Shown: one piece after another, positions 28,740 to 36,632 of the stretch
Position numbering within the stretch: position 1 is the first letter of the stretch
Layout: each line of letters begins with the position of its first letter
Assembly: GCA_018268465.1 (NCBI GenBank)
Contig: JAFDWN010000008.1
Location: 1-64,000, forward strand
Origin: Actinomycetota bacterium
GTDB taxonomy: Bacteria; Actinomycetota; Actinomycetes; Mycobacteriales; Mycobacteriaceae
Direction: 5' to 3'
DNA: 64,000 bases
Program-made: the position numbers and the translations under genes
The notes under the pieces: generated by a model
Databases searched by the model: none
What the model was told of the DNA's origin: nothing
Seen by the model: only the letters and a program-made list of their open reading frames with translations

Positions 28740-29102
28740 TCAGCCGAGCTGACCCGCCAGCGGCGGCAGACTCACCATGAGCACGGGGATCGTCACCACC
28801 AACAGAAACCCTCCGGCGCCGTGCCACGCCCACCAGGCGTGGCTACGCGGCCGGGTCTGATAGGTGCGCAGGAACGCCCAGAGTCCGCCGGCCAGCAGAA
28901 TGGCCGGCGCACCCAGCGCCAGCACCGCCCGCTGCGGTGGTCCGCATGCCAGCGGGTCGGTGGTGTCGCCCGAGCACGTGCTCACCCACACCGCGGCGAC
29001 GACGAGGAAACCCAGCCCGAGCGCCACCGTCACGGCGCCGAACCGGATCGCCGCGCCGACGCCGGCGGTGTGCTGCCGAAGGCTGTTGGGGCTGTGATAC
29101 AC
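28740..29102 (-). CDS. Three-TM membrane protein (Rv3289c position)
   Basis: 120 residues from GTG 29100-29102. It has three hydrophobic segments: VALGLGFLVVAAVWV, LALGAPAILLAGGLWAFL and GFLLVVTIPVLMVSL. Between the first two lies an outer loop with two Cys (STCSGDTTDPLACGPP) that could form a disulfide. It occupies the place of M. tuberculosis Rv3289c, a predicted membrane protein of similar length close to sigF. No function is known. Confidence 0.78.
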   Translation of the reverse strand: MYHSPNSLRQHTAGVGAAIRFGAVTVALGLGFLVVAAVWVSTCSGDTTDPLACGPPQRAVLALGAPAILLAGGLWAFLRTYQTRPRSHAWWAWHGAGGFLLVVTIPVLMVSLPPLAGQLG

Positions 29103-29195
29103 GATGACCTACCCGGGCACTGCGACGCGATCACCGGGTGAGCGCGCCGTCCTGATGTCGGGACACGAATTCCCCGGGTCACGGGACGATAAACC

Positions 29196-30578
29196 TCAGC
29201 CGATGGGGCCGGAGACCATCTCTCGCCCGCGCACGAACACCCGCGCCACCGCGGCTTCGCGCAACCCCATCAGCAATGTGAACAGCAGCCGATCGGTGTC
29301 GGCCGGGTCGGCCTGCGCCAGAAGTTCGGGCAGCAGCAGCTGACGCTGCGGATCGAGGACGACGAAGTCCGCTTCCTTGCCGGCGTCGAAATTGCCGACA
29401 CGCTCTTCGAGGTCCAGCGCGCGCGCCCCGGCCAGGGTTCCGGCGAACAGCAGCTCGGCGGGATGCAGCGCCACCGCGTCGTCGTCGGGTTCGGACATGT
29501 GGACTTTGAACGAATCGTTGAGAACCCGCGGGATGAGCCATTCGTCGCCGCCGCCGACGTCGGAGCCCATCGCCACGACGACGCCGCTGGCGGTGGTGCG
29601 CCGCCATGGCATCGTTCCGGAGCCGAGGAACAGCTGCGAGGTCGGACAGTGCGCTATCGACGTCGCCGTCTCGGCCATCCGGGCCAGCTCGTCGTCCCGG
29701 CAGTGCACCGCGTGGGCCAGGACGCTGCGCCTGCCCAGCAGCGTCTTACCCGCCACCGCCGAGCCAGGGCCGAACCGGCCGTCGTAGGTGTCGAGGTAGG
29801 ACTCGACGCCGTAGGCCTGCCGGACCGCGGCCACCTCGGCGGTGTTCTCACTGAGATGGCTGTGGAAGTAGACCCCGCGGGAGCGGACCTCGTCGTAGAG
29901 TTCGCCAAGCCCGTGCAGGGTCCGCGCCGTCACCGACAGCGAGAATCGCGGGACCACCGCGGCGTGCAGGAGCGCGGTTGCCGGATCTCCGGTGTCGGCG
30001 GCGTGCCAACGCGCGATCTCGGCCTCGGTCAGCGCGATCGCCTCGTCCTCGCCGGTGATCAGCCGGGCCGCCGACGCGGGGCCGGTTGTCTGGATTCCGC
30101 GTCCGGAGATGGTGCGCAGCCCGATCCGCAACGACTCCGCGAACAGCGCATCCTGGGCGTGGGGGAACGCCGACCCGAACACCAGCGCCGTCGTGGTGCC
30201 GGTGCTGATCCGGCGCCGGCAGAAGTCGCGGGCCACGCGGTGGGCGAATTCCAGTTCCTCCAAACGGGATTCGGCCGGGAAGACACAACGCTGCAGCCAG
30301 TCCAGGAGCTGGCCACCGCCGTATGCGACGGTGCAGTACGTCTGCGGGAAGTGGATGTGGGTGTCGACGAAGCCGGGCAGCAGGAAGCCGGGCCGGTGGT
30401 CGATCACCTCGGCGTGGGCGAGTTCGGCGGGCATCCCGCCGTGCGCACCCGCGAACACAATGGCCCCCGCGTCGTCGACGACGAGTACTCCGTCGGGTTC
30501 GCTGACGAGGTGGGCACGGACCTCCGCGAGCGACGGCGCGCCCCCGATGTGGATGAGATGTCCTCGATGGGCACGCAT
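29196..30578 (-). CDS. guaD: Guanine deaminase
   Basis: 460 residues from ATG 30576-30578. It is an amidohydrolase with the GuaD-specific motif PGFVDTHIHFPQT (metal His pair), RVARDFCRRRISTGTTTALV, FHSHLSENTAEV (third His and catalytic Glu), SIAHCPTSQLFLGSG, and GSDVGGG with the metal Asp. It converts guanine to xanthine, the substrate of the xanthine dehydrogenase encoded divergently next to it. Only 80 bases separate the two starts, so a shared regulator is likely. Confidence 0.93.
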   Translation of the reverse strand: MRAHRGHLIHIGGAPSLAEVRAHLVSEPDGVLVVDDAGAIVFAGAHGGMPAELAHAEVIDHRPGFLLPGFVDTHIHFPQTYCTVAYGGGQLLDWLQRCVFPAESRLEELEFAHRVARDFCRRRISTGTTTALVFGSAFPHAQDALFAESLRIGLRTISGRGIQTTGPASAARLITGEDEAIALTEAEIARWHAADTGDPATALLHAAVVPRFSLSVTARTLHGLGELYDEVRSRGVYFHSHLSENTAEVAAVRQAYGVESYLDTYDGRFGPGSAVAGKTLLGRRSVLAHAVHCRDDELARMAETATSIAHCPTSQLFLGSGTMPWRRTTASGVVVAMGSDVGGGDEWLIPRVLNDSFKVHMSEPDDDAVALHPAELLFAGTLAGARALDLEERVGNFDAGKEADFVVLDPQRQLLLPELLAQADPADTDRLLFTLLMGLREAAVARVFVRGREMVSGPIG

Positions 30579-30658
30579 GACCCGATTCTGCGGGGTATTC
30601 GCTCACACTGCAGTCCGTCGGGGGTGCGCGCCACCGCGGCCTTGACTACCTTCGATTG

Positions 30659-31501
30659 GTGGACCTCAACACCGTCGACACATTGCGGGTGCCCGCCAGC
30701 CGCGCGGAGCTGTGGCCGCTCGGTCCCGGCGACGCGGTACTGGCGGGCGGAACCTGGCTGTTCTCCGAGCCGCAGCCGGGTGTCCGCGGGCTGGTGGATA
30801 TCACCGGGTTGGGCTGGCCGCCGGTCACGTTGCACGACAAGGACTTCGACGGTATCGAACTGGCCGCGACCTGCACCGTGGCCGAGGTGTCGGCGTTGTC
30901 GGCCGTCCTTGCGCGCAGTCGGCCCGAATGGACCGCGGCACCGCTGCTGCATCAGTGCTGCACCGCGCTTCTGGCGTCGCCCAAGGTGTGGCGCACCGCC
31001 ACGATCGGCGGCAACATCTGCCTGTCGTTTCCCGCGGGAGCGATGATCTCGCTGGTGGCCGCGCTCGACGGGACGGTCGACATCTGGTGCGCCGACGGCC
31101 TCGACCGCCGGCTGCCGATCACCGGGTTCGTGACGGGGATGGCCACCAATGTGCTGGGCGCCGGCGACATCCTGCGGGCGGTGTGGCTGCCGGCGACCGC
31201 CTTACGGGCACGTACCACGTACCGCAAACTCGCGCCGTCGCCGCTGGGCCGGTCGGGCATCGTGGTGATCGGCCGACGTGACACCGTTGCCGACGGCGGC
31301 CGTTTCGTGTTGTCGGTGACGGCGGCGACGGTGCGCCCGTACGTATTCGCATTCCCGTCCGTGCCCGACGCCGCGGCCTTGCGCGAGGCGCACGCCACGA
31401 TCCCCGAGGAGGCCTGGACCCGCGATGCGCACGGCGACCCGGATTGGCGTCGCGCGATGACGCTGCTGCTGGCCGAAGAGATCCGCGCGGAGCTCGCATG
31501 A
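30659..31501 (+). CDS. Xanthine dehydrogenase FAD-binding subunit
   Basis: 280 residues from GTG 30659 (a TTG one codon earlier is possible). It belongs to the CoxM/XdhB FAD family: GDAVLAGGTWLFSEPQPG near the N-terminus (FAD pyrophosphate loop), VWRTATIGGNICLSFPAG, and the C-terminal CO_deh_flav lobe. It passes electrons from the FeS clusters to the acceptor. The usual order of domains in XDH is FeS-FAD-Mo; here FAD is a separate gene placed first. Its stop overlaps the next start (ATGA, 31498-31501). Confidence 0.88.
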   Translation: MDLNTVDTLRVPASRAELWPLGPGDAVLAGGTWLFSEPQPGVRGLVDITGLGWPPVTLHDKDFDGIELAATCTVAEVSALSAVLARSRPEWTAAPLLHQCCTALLASPKVWRTATIGGNICLSFPAGAMISLVAALDGTVDIWCADGLDRRLPITGFVTGMATNVLGAGDILRAVWLPATALRARTTYRKLAPSPLGRSGIVVIGRRDTVADGGRFVLSVTAATVRPYVFAFPSVPDAAALREAHATIPEEAWTRDAHGDPDWRRAMTLLLAEEIRAELA

Positions 31502-34209
31502 CCTCCCGCAGCTTCGAGGTCAACGGACGCGAACTGCTCGACGAGCCGCGCCCCGGCCAGTGCCTGCGCACCTTTCTGCGGGAGAACGGGCACTTCGAGG
31601 TCAAGAAGGGCTGTGACGCCGGGGACTGCGGAGCGTGTTCGGTGCTCGTGGACGGCGCCGCCGTGCATTCCTGCATATTTCCGGCGTATCGCGCGGCCGG
31701 CCGCCGGGTGACCACGGTGGCGGGGTTGGGGACCCCCGACGATCTGCACCCGGTGCAGCGGCGGTTCATCGAGGCCGCGGGATTCCAGTGTGGGTTCTGC
31801 ACGGCGGGCATGGTGACGACGGCGTCGACGTTCGGCGAGGAGCACCTGGCCGATCTGGCGCAACAGCTGAAGGGCAATCTGTGCCGGTGCACCGGATACC
31901 GCGCGATCACCGACGCGCTGGGCGGCACCGTAAACACCGAGAAGTCCGCGGGGCCTGCCGACGTGGGCCGCTCCATCGGCGCGCCCGCGGCGGTGCGAGT
32001 GGTGACCGGCACCGAGCAGTACACGATGGATCACACCCCCGGGGACGCGCTGCTGCATATGGCGGTGCTGGACAGCCCGGTGGCGCACGCGCGCATCGTG
32101 TCGATGGACACCGGCGCCGCGGCCCGGATCCCCGGCGTGCGGCTGGTGCTGACGTATGAGGACAGCCCGTCGGTGGCGTTCTCCACCGCCCGCCACGAAC
32201 TGCGCACGGACGACCCCGACGACACCGTGATCCTGGACCGCACAGTGCGTTTCGTCGGACAGCGGGTGGCCGCGGTGGTCGCCGACAGCCTTGGCATCGC
32301 CGAAGAGGCCTGCCGCGCCATCGCTGTCGAGTACGAGCAGCTGCCCGCGGTCTTCGATCCCGAGGTCGCGCGCGGCCCGGGGGCACCGCTGGTACACGCG
32401 GGCAAGGGCGCTGACGCCCGCATCGCCGACGTGTCGCGCAATATCGTCTCCGAGTTGCACGGCGGGGTGGGCGACGTCGCGGCCGGGGTGGCGCAGGCGC
32501 GCGCGAACGCCGGCGCGGTGGTCACCGGGCGCTGGCACACCCAGCGGGTGCAGCACGTGCACCTGGAGACCCACGGGTGCACCGGCTGGCGGGATGACAA
32601 GGGCCGTTTGGTGATTCGCACAAGTTCCCAGGTGCCCTTCCTGGTGCGTGACGAACTGTGCCATATCTTCGGACTGGACCGCGACGCGGTGCATGTGTTC
32701 GCCAAGCGGGTCGGCGGCGGCTTCGGCGGCAAGCAGGAGTTGCTCACCGAGGATCTGGTGGCGCTGGCGGTGCTGCGGCTGGGCCAGCCGGTGCGCTACG
32801 AGTTCAGCCGCTCCGACGAGTTCACCAAAGCGCCCTGCCGACACCCGTTCCGGGTCGACGTGACGGCGGCGGCGGGCTCCGATGGGGTATTGACCGCCCT
32901 GGCCATCGACGTGCTGATGGATGCCGGTGCGTACGGGAACCACAGTCCGGGGGTGATGTTCCACGGCTGCGGCGAGTCGATCGCGGTGTACCGCTGCGCC
33001 AACAAACGCGTCGACGCGCAGGCGGTCTACACGAACAATCTGCCATCGGGCGCCTTCCGCGGCTACGGACTGGGGCAGATCATCTTCGCCGTCGAGTCCG
33101 CGCTCGACCAGCTCGCCGGCGAACTCGGTATCGACCCTTTCGAACTGCGGCGGCGCAACGTCGTGATCCCCGGTGACGACTTCGTCGATTCACATGTACT
33201 GCGGGACGATCTGACGTTCGGCAGCTACGGCCTCGACCAGTGCCTCGACCTCGCGGAGGCCGCCTTGCGCCGCGGCAACAACGTGACCGCACCCGACGGG
33301 CCACAGTGGCGGGTCGGCGAGGGTATGGCCGTGGCGATGATCGCCACCATCCCCCCGCGCGGGCATTTCTCCGACGCGTCGGTCAGCGTCGACGCCGAGG
33401 GCATCTACACGCTGGCGGTGGGCACGGCCGAATTCGGCAACGGGACCACGACGGTGCACACCCAACTGGCCGCCACCGAGCTGGGCACCACCACCGACCG
33501 GATACGTATTCGCCAATCCGACACCGATGCAACGGGTTACGACACCGGAGCGTTCGGATCGGCGGGCACCGTGGTGGCCGGCCGCGCCGTGCTGGCGGCA
33601 TGCCGGGATCTGCGCCGCCAGATCCTCGCGGCCGCGGCGCAGGTCGTCGACAGCGATCCGTCGTCGTGCACGCTCGGGCCGCACGGCGTGCAGAGCGGCG
33701 CCCGGTTCGTCGATTTCACCGGCCTGCCCCCGCAGTTGGTGGGCCGGGGCCACCACGACGGCACCCCGAGGTCGGTGGCGTTCAACGTGCAGGCATTCAG
33801 GGTTGCGGTGAATGTGCAGACGGGTCAGGTGCTGATCCTGCAGTCCGTGCAGGCCGCCGACGCGGGGGTGGTGATGAATCCCGAGCAGTGCCGGGGTCAG
33901 GTCGAGGGCGGTGTGGCGCAGGCCATCGGGACCGCGCTGTACGAGGAGATGCGCATCGGCCCGGACGGCACCGTGACCACCGACGCACTGCGCAATTACC
34001 ACATCCCGCAGTTGGCCGATCTGCCGGTCACGGAGGTGTTCTTTGCCGACACCTACGACGAACTCGGCCCGCTGGGCGCGAAGTCGATGAGCGAGTCGCC
34101 GTACAACCCGGTCGCGCCGGCGCTGGCCAACGCGATCGCCAGGGCATGCGGTGCGCGGCTTCGGCAGCTGCCGATGACGCCCGCGCGGGTGTGGCGGGCG
34201 CTCGGCTGA
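31498..34209 (+). CDS. Xanthine dehydrogenase, fused 2Fe-2S and molybdopterin subunits
   Basis: 903 residues. Residues 1-140 are the small-subunit type with two 2Fe-2S clusters: Cys39, 44, 47 and 59 (GCDAGDCGACSVL) and Cys98, 101, 129 and 131 (QCGFCTAGM, CRCTGY). Residues about 165-903 are the molybdopterin domain: RVGGGFGGKQ, SGAFRGYG, FGSAGTVVAGRAVLA, and GAKSMSESPYNPVAPALANA with the likely catalytic Glu near the C-terminus. It hydroxylates hypoxanthine/xanthine to urate, feeding the UraH/UraD steps encoded at 25 kb. The pairing with the FAD gene by ATGA overlap and with guaD supports xanthine as substrate rather than an aldehyde or CO. Confidence 0.92.
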   Translation: MTSRSFEVNGRELLDEPRPGQCLRTFLRENGHFEVKKGCDAGDCGACSVLVDGAAVHSCIFPAYRAAGRRVTTVAGLGTPDDLHPVQRRFIEAAGFQCGFCTAGMVTTASTFGEEHLADLAQQLKGNLCRCTGYRAITDALGGTVNTEKSAGPADVGRSIGAPAAVRVVTGTEQYTMDHTPGDALLHMAVLDSPVAHARIVSMDTGAAARIPGVRLVLTYEDSPSVAFSTARHELRTDDPDDTVILDRTVRFVGQRVAAVVADSLGIAEEACRAIAVEYEQLPAVFDPEVARGPGAPLVHAGKGADARIADVSRNIVSELHGGVGDVAAGVAQARANAGAVVTGRWHTQRVQHVHLETHGCTGWRDDKGRLVIRTSSQVPFLVRDELCHIFGLDRDAVHVFAKRVGGGFGGKQELLTEDLVALAVLRLGQPVRYEFSRSDEFTKAPCRHPFRVDVTAAAGSDGVLTALAIDVLMDAGAYGNHSPGVMFHGCGESIAVYRCANKRVDAQAVYTNNLPSGAFRGYGLGQIIFAVESALDQLAGELGIDPFELRRRNVVIPGDDFVDSHVLRDDLTFGSYGLDQCLDLAEAALRRGNNVTAPDGPQWRVGEGMAVAMIATIPPRGHFSDASVSVDAEGIYTLAVGTAEFGNGTTTVHTQLAATELGTTTDRIRIRQSDTDATGYDTGAFGSAGTVVAGRAVLAACRDLRRQILAAAAQVVDSDPSSCTLGPHGVQSGARFVDFTGLPPQLVGRGHHDGTPRSVAFNVQAFRVAVNVQTGQVLILQSVQAADAGVVMNPEQCRGQVEGGVAQAIGTALYEEMRIGPDGTVTTDALRNYHIPQLADLPVTEVFFADTYDELGPLGAKSMSESPYNPVAPALANAIARACGARLRQLPMTPARVWRALG

Positions 34210-34306
34210 CGGTGCGCCCACTGCACGGTTGTTCGCGGGCCGGGGCGAACACGCACGTCTTCCGGACACCGGGCGCCGTGTCGGTGGAGGGTGACAGGCT
34301 GCCCGC

Positions 34307-34858
34307 GTGACACGGGTGAGGATCTATCTGGCGGCCGGGGTCCTATCGGGCATCGCCGCCCACCTGCTGGGGGCCGATCCCGCCTGGAGCATCGCCGTCG
34401 GCGCGTCGGCGCCGCTGGTCGCCTGGTCGGCGCCGCGATTCCTGCTCGGGGCGATCGTCGGGGCACGCACCGCCGGCCCCAGGGAGGATCGGGCCGCCGC
34501 CATGTCGGGCACGGAGTTCGAGGACTACGTCGCCGACATCGCACGGTCGTGCGGGGTCAGTGTGATCATGACGTCGGCCACGGGCGACTGGGGCGTCGAC
34601 CTGATCGTCGGAAAGCGACCCCATCGACTCGCCATCCAATGCAAGCGGCAGTCCCGGCCCGTCGGAGCCGGCGCCGTTCAGGAGGTGGTGGCCGGGGCGC
34701 CGATGCAGGACTGCACCAGGACCATGGTGGTCACCAACCACGAGTTCACCCCGGCCGCACGCAAACTCGCCGAACTGCACGGCTGCGAACTCATCGGCGG
34801 TGCGGACCTGCCCCGGTTGCGGTCGGTGATCCGCCGTCTCACATCGGAGGCAGGCTGA
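34307..34858 (+). CDS. Membrane-anchored Mrr-like restriction endonuclease-fold protein
   Basis: 183 residues from GTG 34307. Two N-terminal hydrophobic segments (about 5-22 and 25-55) are followed by an Mrr_cat (PD-(D/E)xK) domain: SGTEFEDYVADIARSCG, GDWGVDLIV with the metal Asp, and AIQCKRQSRPVGAGAVQEVV with the Q-x-K. Soluble Mrr homologues cut modified DNA; membrane-anchored ones are widespread in actinobacteria and their role is unclear. No methyltransferase is nearby. Its 3' end overlaps that of lat by 20 bases in convergent orientation. Confidence 0.85.
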   Translation: MTRVRIYLAAGVLSGIAAHLLGADPAWSIAVGASAPLVAWSAPRFLLGAIVGARTAGPREDRAAAMSGTEFEDYVADIARSCGVSVIMTSATGDWGVDLIVGKRPHRLAIQCKRQSRPVGAGAVQEVVAGAPMQDCTRTMVVTNHEFTPAARKLAELHGCELIGGADLPRLRSVIRRLTSEAG

Positions 34859-36182
34859 GCGCGTCGCGCACCGCGTCGACCGCGGCGTCGAGGTCGTCGC
34901 ACGACGCCGTCAGGGCGGGCCTGAACCGCACCGACCGCTCACCGCTGGCCAGCATCACCACACGACGCTGCCACAGCCTGCCGATGAGTTCGTCGCGCTG
35001 TGCCGCAGCCGGCAGACTGAACGCACACATCAGGCCTCTGCCGCGCACGTCGAGCACCAGTTCCGGGAACTCCGCCGCCAGTGCCTCCAGGCGCTGGATC
35101 AGGTAACGGCCGTTCTCCGTGACGCGTTCGAGCAGCCCGTCGGTCTCGATGACTTCGAGGATGCGCCGCGACCGCACCATGTCGGTGAGGTTGCCGCCCC
35201 ACGTCGAGTTGATCCGCGAACTCACCGCGAAGACGTTGTCGGGGATTTCGTCGACCCGCCGTCCCGCCATCACGCCGCACACCTGCGTCTTCTTCCCGAA
35301 TGCGACGACATCGGGCGCGACCCCGAATTGCTGATAGGCCCAGGCGGTTCCGGTCATGCCACAGCCGGTTTGCACCTCGTCGAAGATGAGCAGCGCGTCG
35401 TACTCGTCACACAGTGCACGCATCGCCGCGAAGAAGCTTGGCCGGAAATGCCGGTCGCCGCCCTCCCCCTGGATGGGCTCGGCGATGAAGCACGCGATGT
35501 CATGCGGATACGCCTCGAAGGCGGCGCGAGCCTGGCGCAGTGACTCCGCCTCGAGGGCGTCCATCCCCTTGTCGTCGAGCTCGGGCCGGAGGTAGGGCGC
35601 GTCGATGCGGGGCCAGTCGAACTTCGGGAACCGGGCGACCTTGTTGGGGTCGGTGTTGGTCAGCGACAGGGTGTAGCCACTGCGGCCGTGGAACGCGCCG
35701 CGCAGGTGCAGCACCTTGGTGCCGAGATCCGCATCCAGACCGCGGGATTCGTTGAGACGGCTCTTCCAGTCGAATGCCACCTTGAGCGCGTTCTCGACGG
35801 CCAGCGCCCCACCGTCGACGAAGAACAGGTGTGGCAATGCCGGGTCGCCGAGGACCCGCGCGAACGTGTCGACGAACCGCGCCATCGGCAGCGTGTACAC
35901 GTCGGAGTTGCTCGGCTTGTTGACGGCGGCGGCGGCGAGTTCGGCGCGGAAATCCGTGTCGTCGGCCAGGGCGGGATGGTTCATGCCCAGCGCCGACGAG
36001 GCGAAGAACGTGAACATGTCGAGGTAGCGCTCGCCGGTGCGGGCGTCGACCAGATAGGACCCCGACGACTTGTCGAGGTCGAGCACGAAGTCCAGGCCGT
36101 CGGCCAGGATGTGGCGCGCAAGAACCTCCCGCACGTCGCTGGCGAGCACGGGCGGCAATGCAGTCGTGAGAACTTCGGTCAT
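34839..36182 (-). CDS. lat: L-lysine 6-transaminase
   Basis: 447 residues, class III PLP aminotransferase. It has SGSYLVDARTGERYLDMFTF, GALAVENALKVAFDWK, IAEPIQGEGGDRHF, LIFDEVQTGCGMTG (PLP-binding Asp), and AFGKKTQVCGV with the PLP Lys298 (the counterpart of Lys300 in the M. tuberculosis enzyme). It transfers the epsilon-amino group of lysine to 2-oxoglutarate, giving piperideine-6-carboxylate, which Pcd encoded at 44.9 kb oxidises. The ATG coincides with the expected transcription start of a TATTAT promoter, so the message is probably leaderless. Confidence 0.95.
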   Translation of the reverse strand: MTEVLTTALPPVLASDVREVLARHILADGLDFVLDLDKSSGSYLVDARTGERYLDMFTFFASSALGMNHPALADDTDFRAELAAAAVNKPSNSDVYTLPMARFVDTFARVLGDPALPHLFFVDGGALAVENALKVAFDWKSRLNESRGLDADLGTKVLHLRGAFHGRSGYTLSLTNTDPNKVARFPKFDWPRIDAPYLRPELDDKGMDALEAESLRQARAAFEAYPHDIACFIAEPIQGEGGDRHFRPSFFAAMRALCDEYDALLIFDEVQTGCGMTGTAWAYQQFGVAPDVVAFGKKTQVCGVMAGRRVDEIPDNVFAVSSRINSTWGGNLTDMVRSRRILEVIETDGLLERVTENGRYLIQRLEALAAEFPELVLDVRGRGLMCAFSLPAAAQRDELIGRLWQRRVVMLASGERSVRFRPALTASCDDLDAAVDAVRDALSLPPM

Positions 36183-36188
36183 AACCCC

Positions 36189-36236
36189 ATAATACAGGAA
36201 TATTTACGGAATCTTGACGCCAAATACAGAGATATT
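36189..36236 (-). promoter_or_regulatory. lat promoter with overlapping direct repeats
   Basis: On the minus strand TATTAT (36194-36189) lies six bases before the A of the lat ATG. On the plus strand ATACAGGAATATT (36192-36204) and ATACAGAGATATT (36224-36236) are direct repeats 32 bases apart, about three helical turns. The first covers the -10. This spacing suits an Lrp-type octamer, and an lrp gene lies in the window. Confidence 0.5.
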
Positions 36237-36347
36237 ACTGCTGTCCGTCCGCTAGGGGCCCTAAGTCTCTGCGTCACACAGTCTCTGGTCCCGACTACCG
36301 GGCCGAAAGCCATCGATGGCGCGCCACGGTCCCCGGTCCGGCCCCAC

Positions 36348-36366
36348 TTTGGTTAGGTTTACCAAT
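36348..36366 (+). promoter_or_regulatory. IdeR/DtxR-like iron box upstream of feoA
   Basis: TTTGGTTAGGTTTACCAAT matches 14 of 19 positions of the iron-box consensus TTAGGTTAGGCTAACCTAA and is itself a near-perfect dyad. It lies 33 bases before the feoA start, where an iron-loaded IdeR would block transcription. Confidence 0.7.
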
Positions 36367-36398
36367 GGAAAGCTCGCCCGACGACTGGAGGAGGGGTA

Positions 36399-36632
36399 GT
36401 GACGCTCGTGGATCTCGCGACCGGTGCCACCGCCGAGATCGTGGCCCTCGATCCGTCGGCGCCCCACGAGGTGCTGACACGCCTGCGCCACCTGGGTTTT
36501 CGCGCAGGCACGCATATCGTCAAGATGCGCACCGCACCGTTCGGCGATCCCAGCGTGTACCGACTGCTCGGTTATGACACCTGCCTGCGCGCCCACGAAG
36601 CGGCGTACATCGAAATCGAGTCGCGACGATGA
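36399..36632 (+). CDS. feoA: Ferrous iron transport protein FeoA
   Basis: 77 residues from GTG 36399, preceded by GGAGGAGGGG. A small SH3-like FeoA: TGATAEIVALDPSAP, LRHLGFRAGTHIVKM and FGDPSVYRLLGYDTCLRAHE. It is a cytoplasmic helper of FeoB-dependent Fe(II) uptake. It overlaps feoB by ATGA (36629-36632) and stands behind an iron box. Confidence 0.93.
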   Translation: MTLVDLATGATAEIVALDPSAPHEVLTRLRHLGFRAGTHIVKMRTAPFGDPSVYRLLGYDTCLRAHEAAYIEIESRR

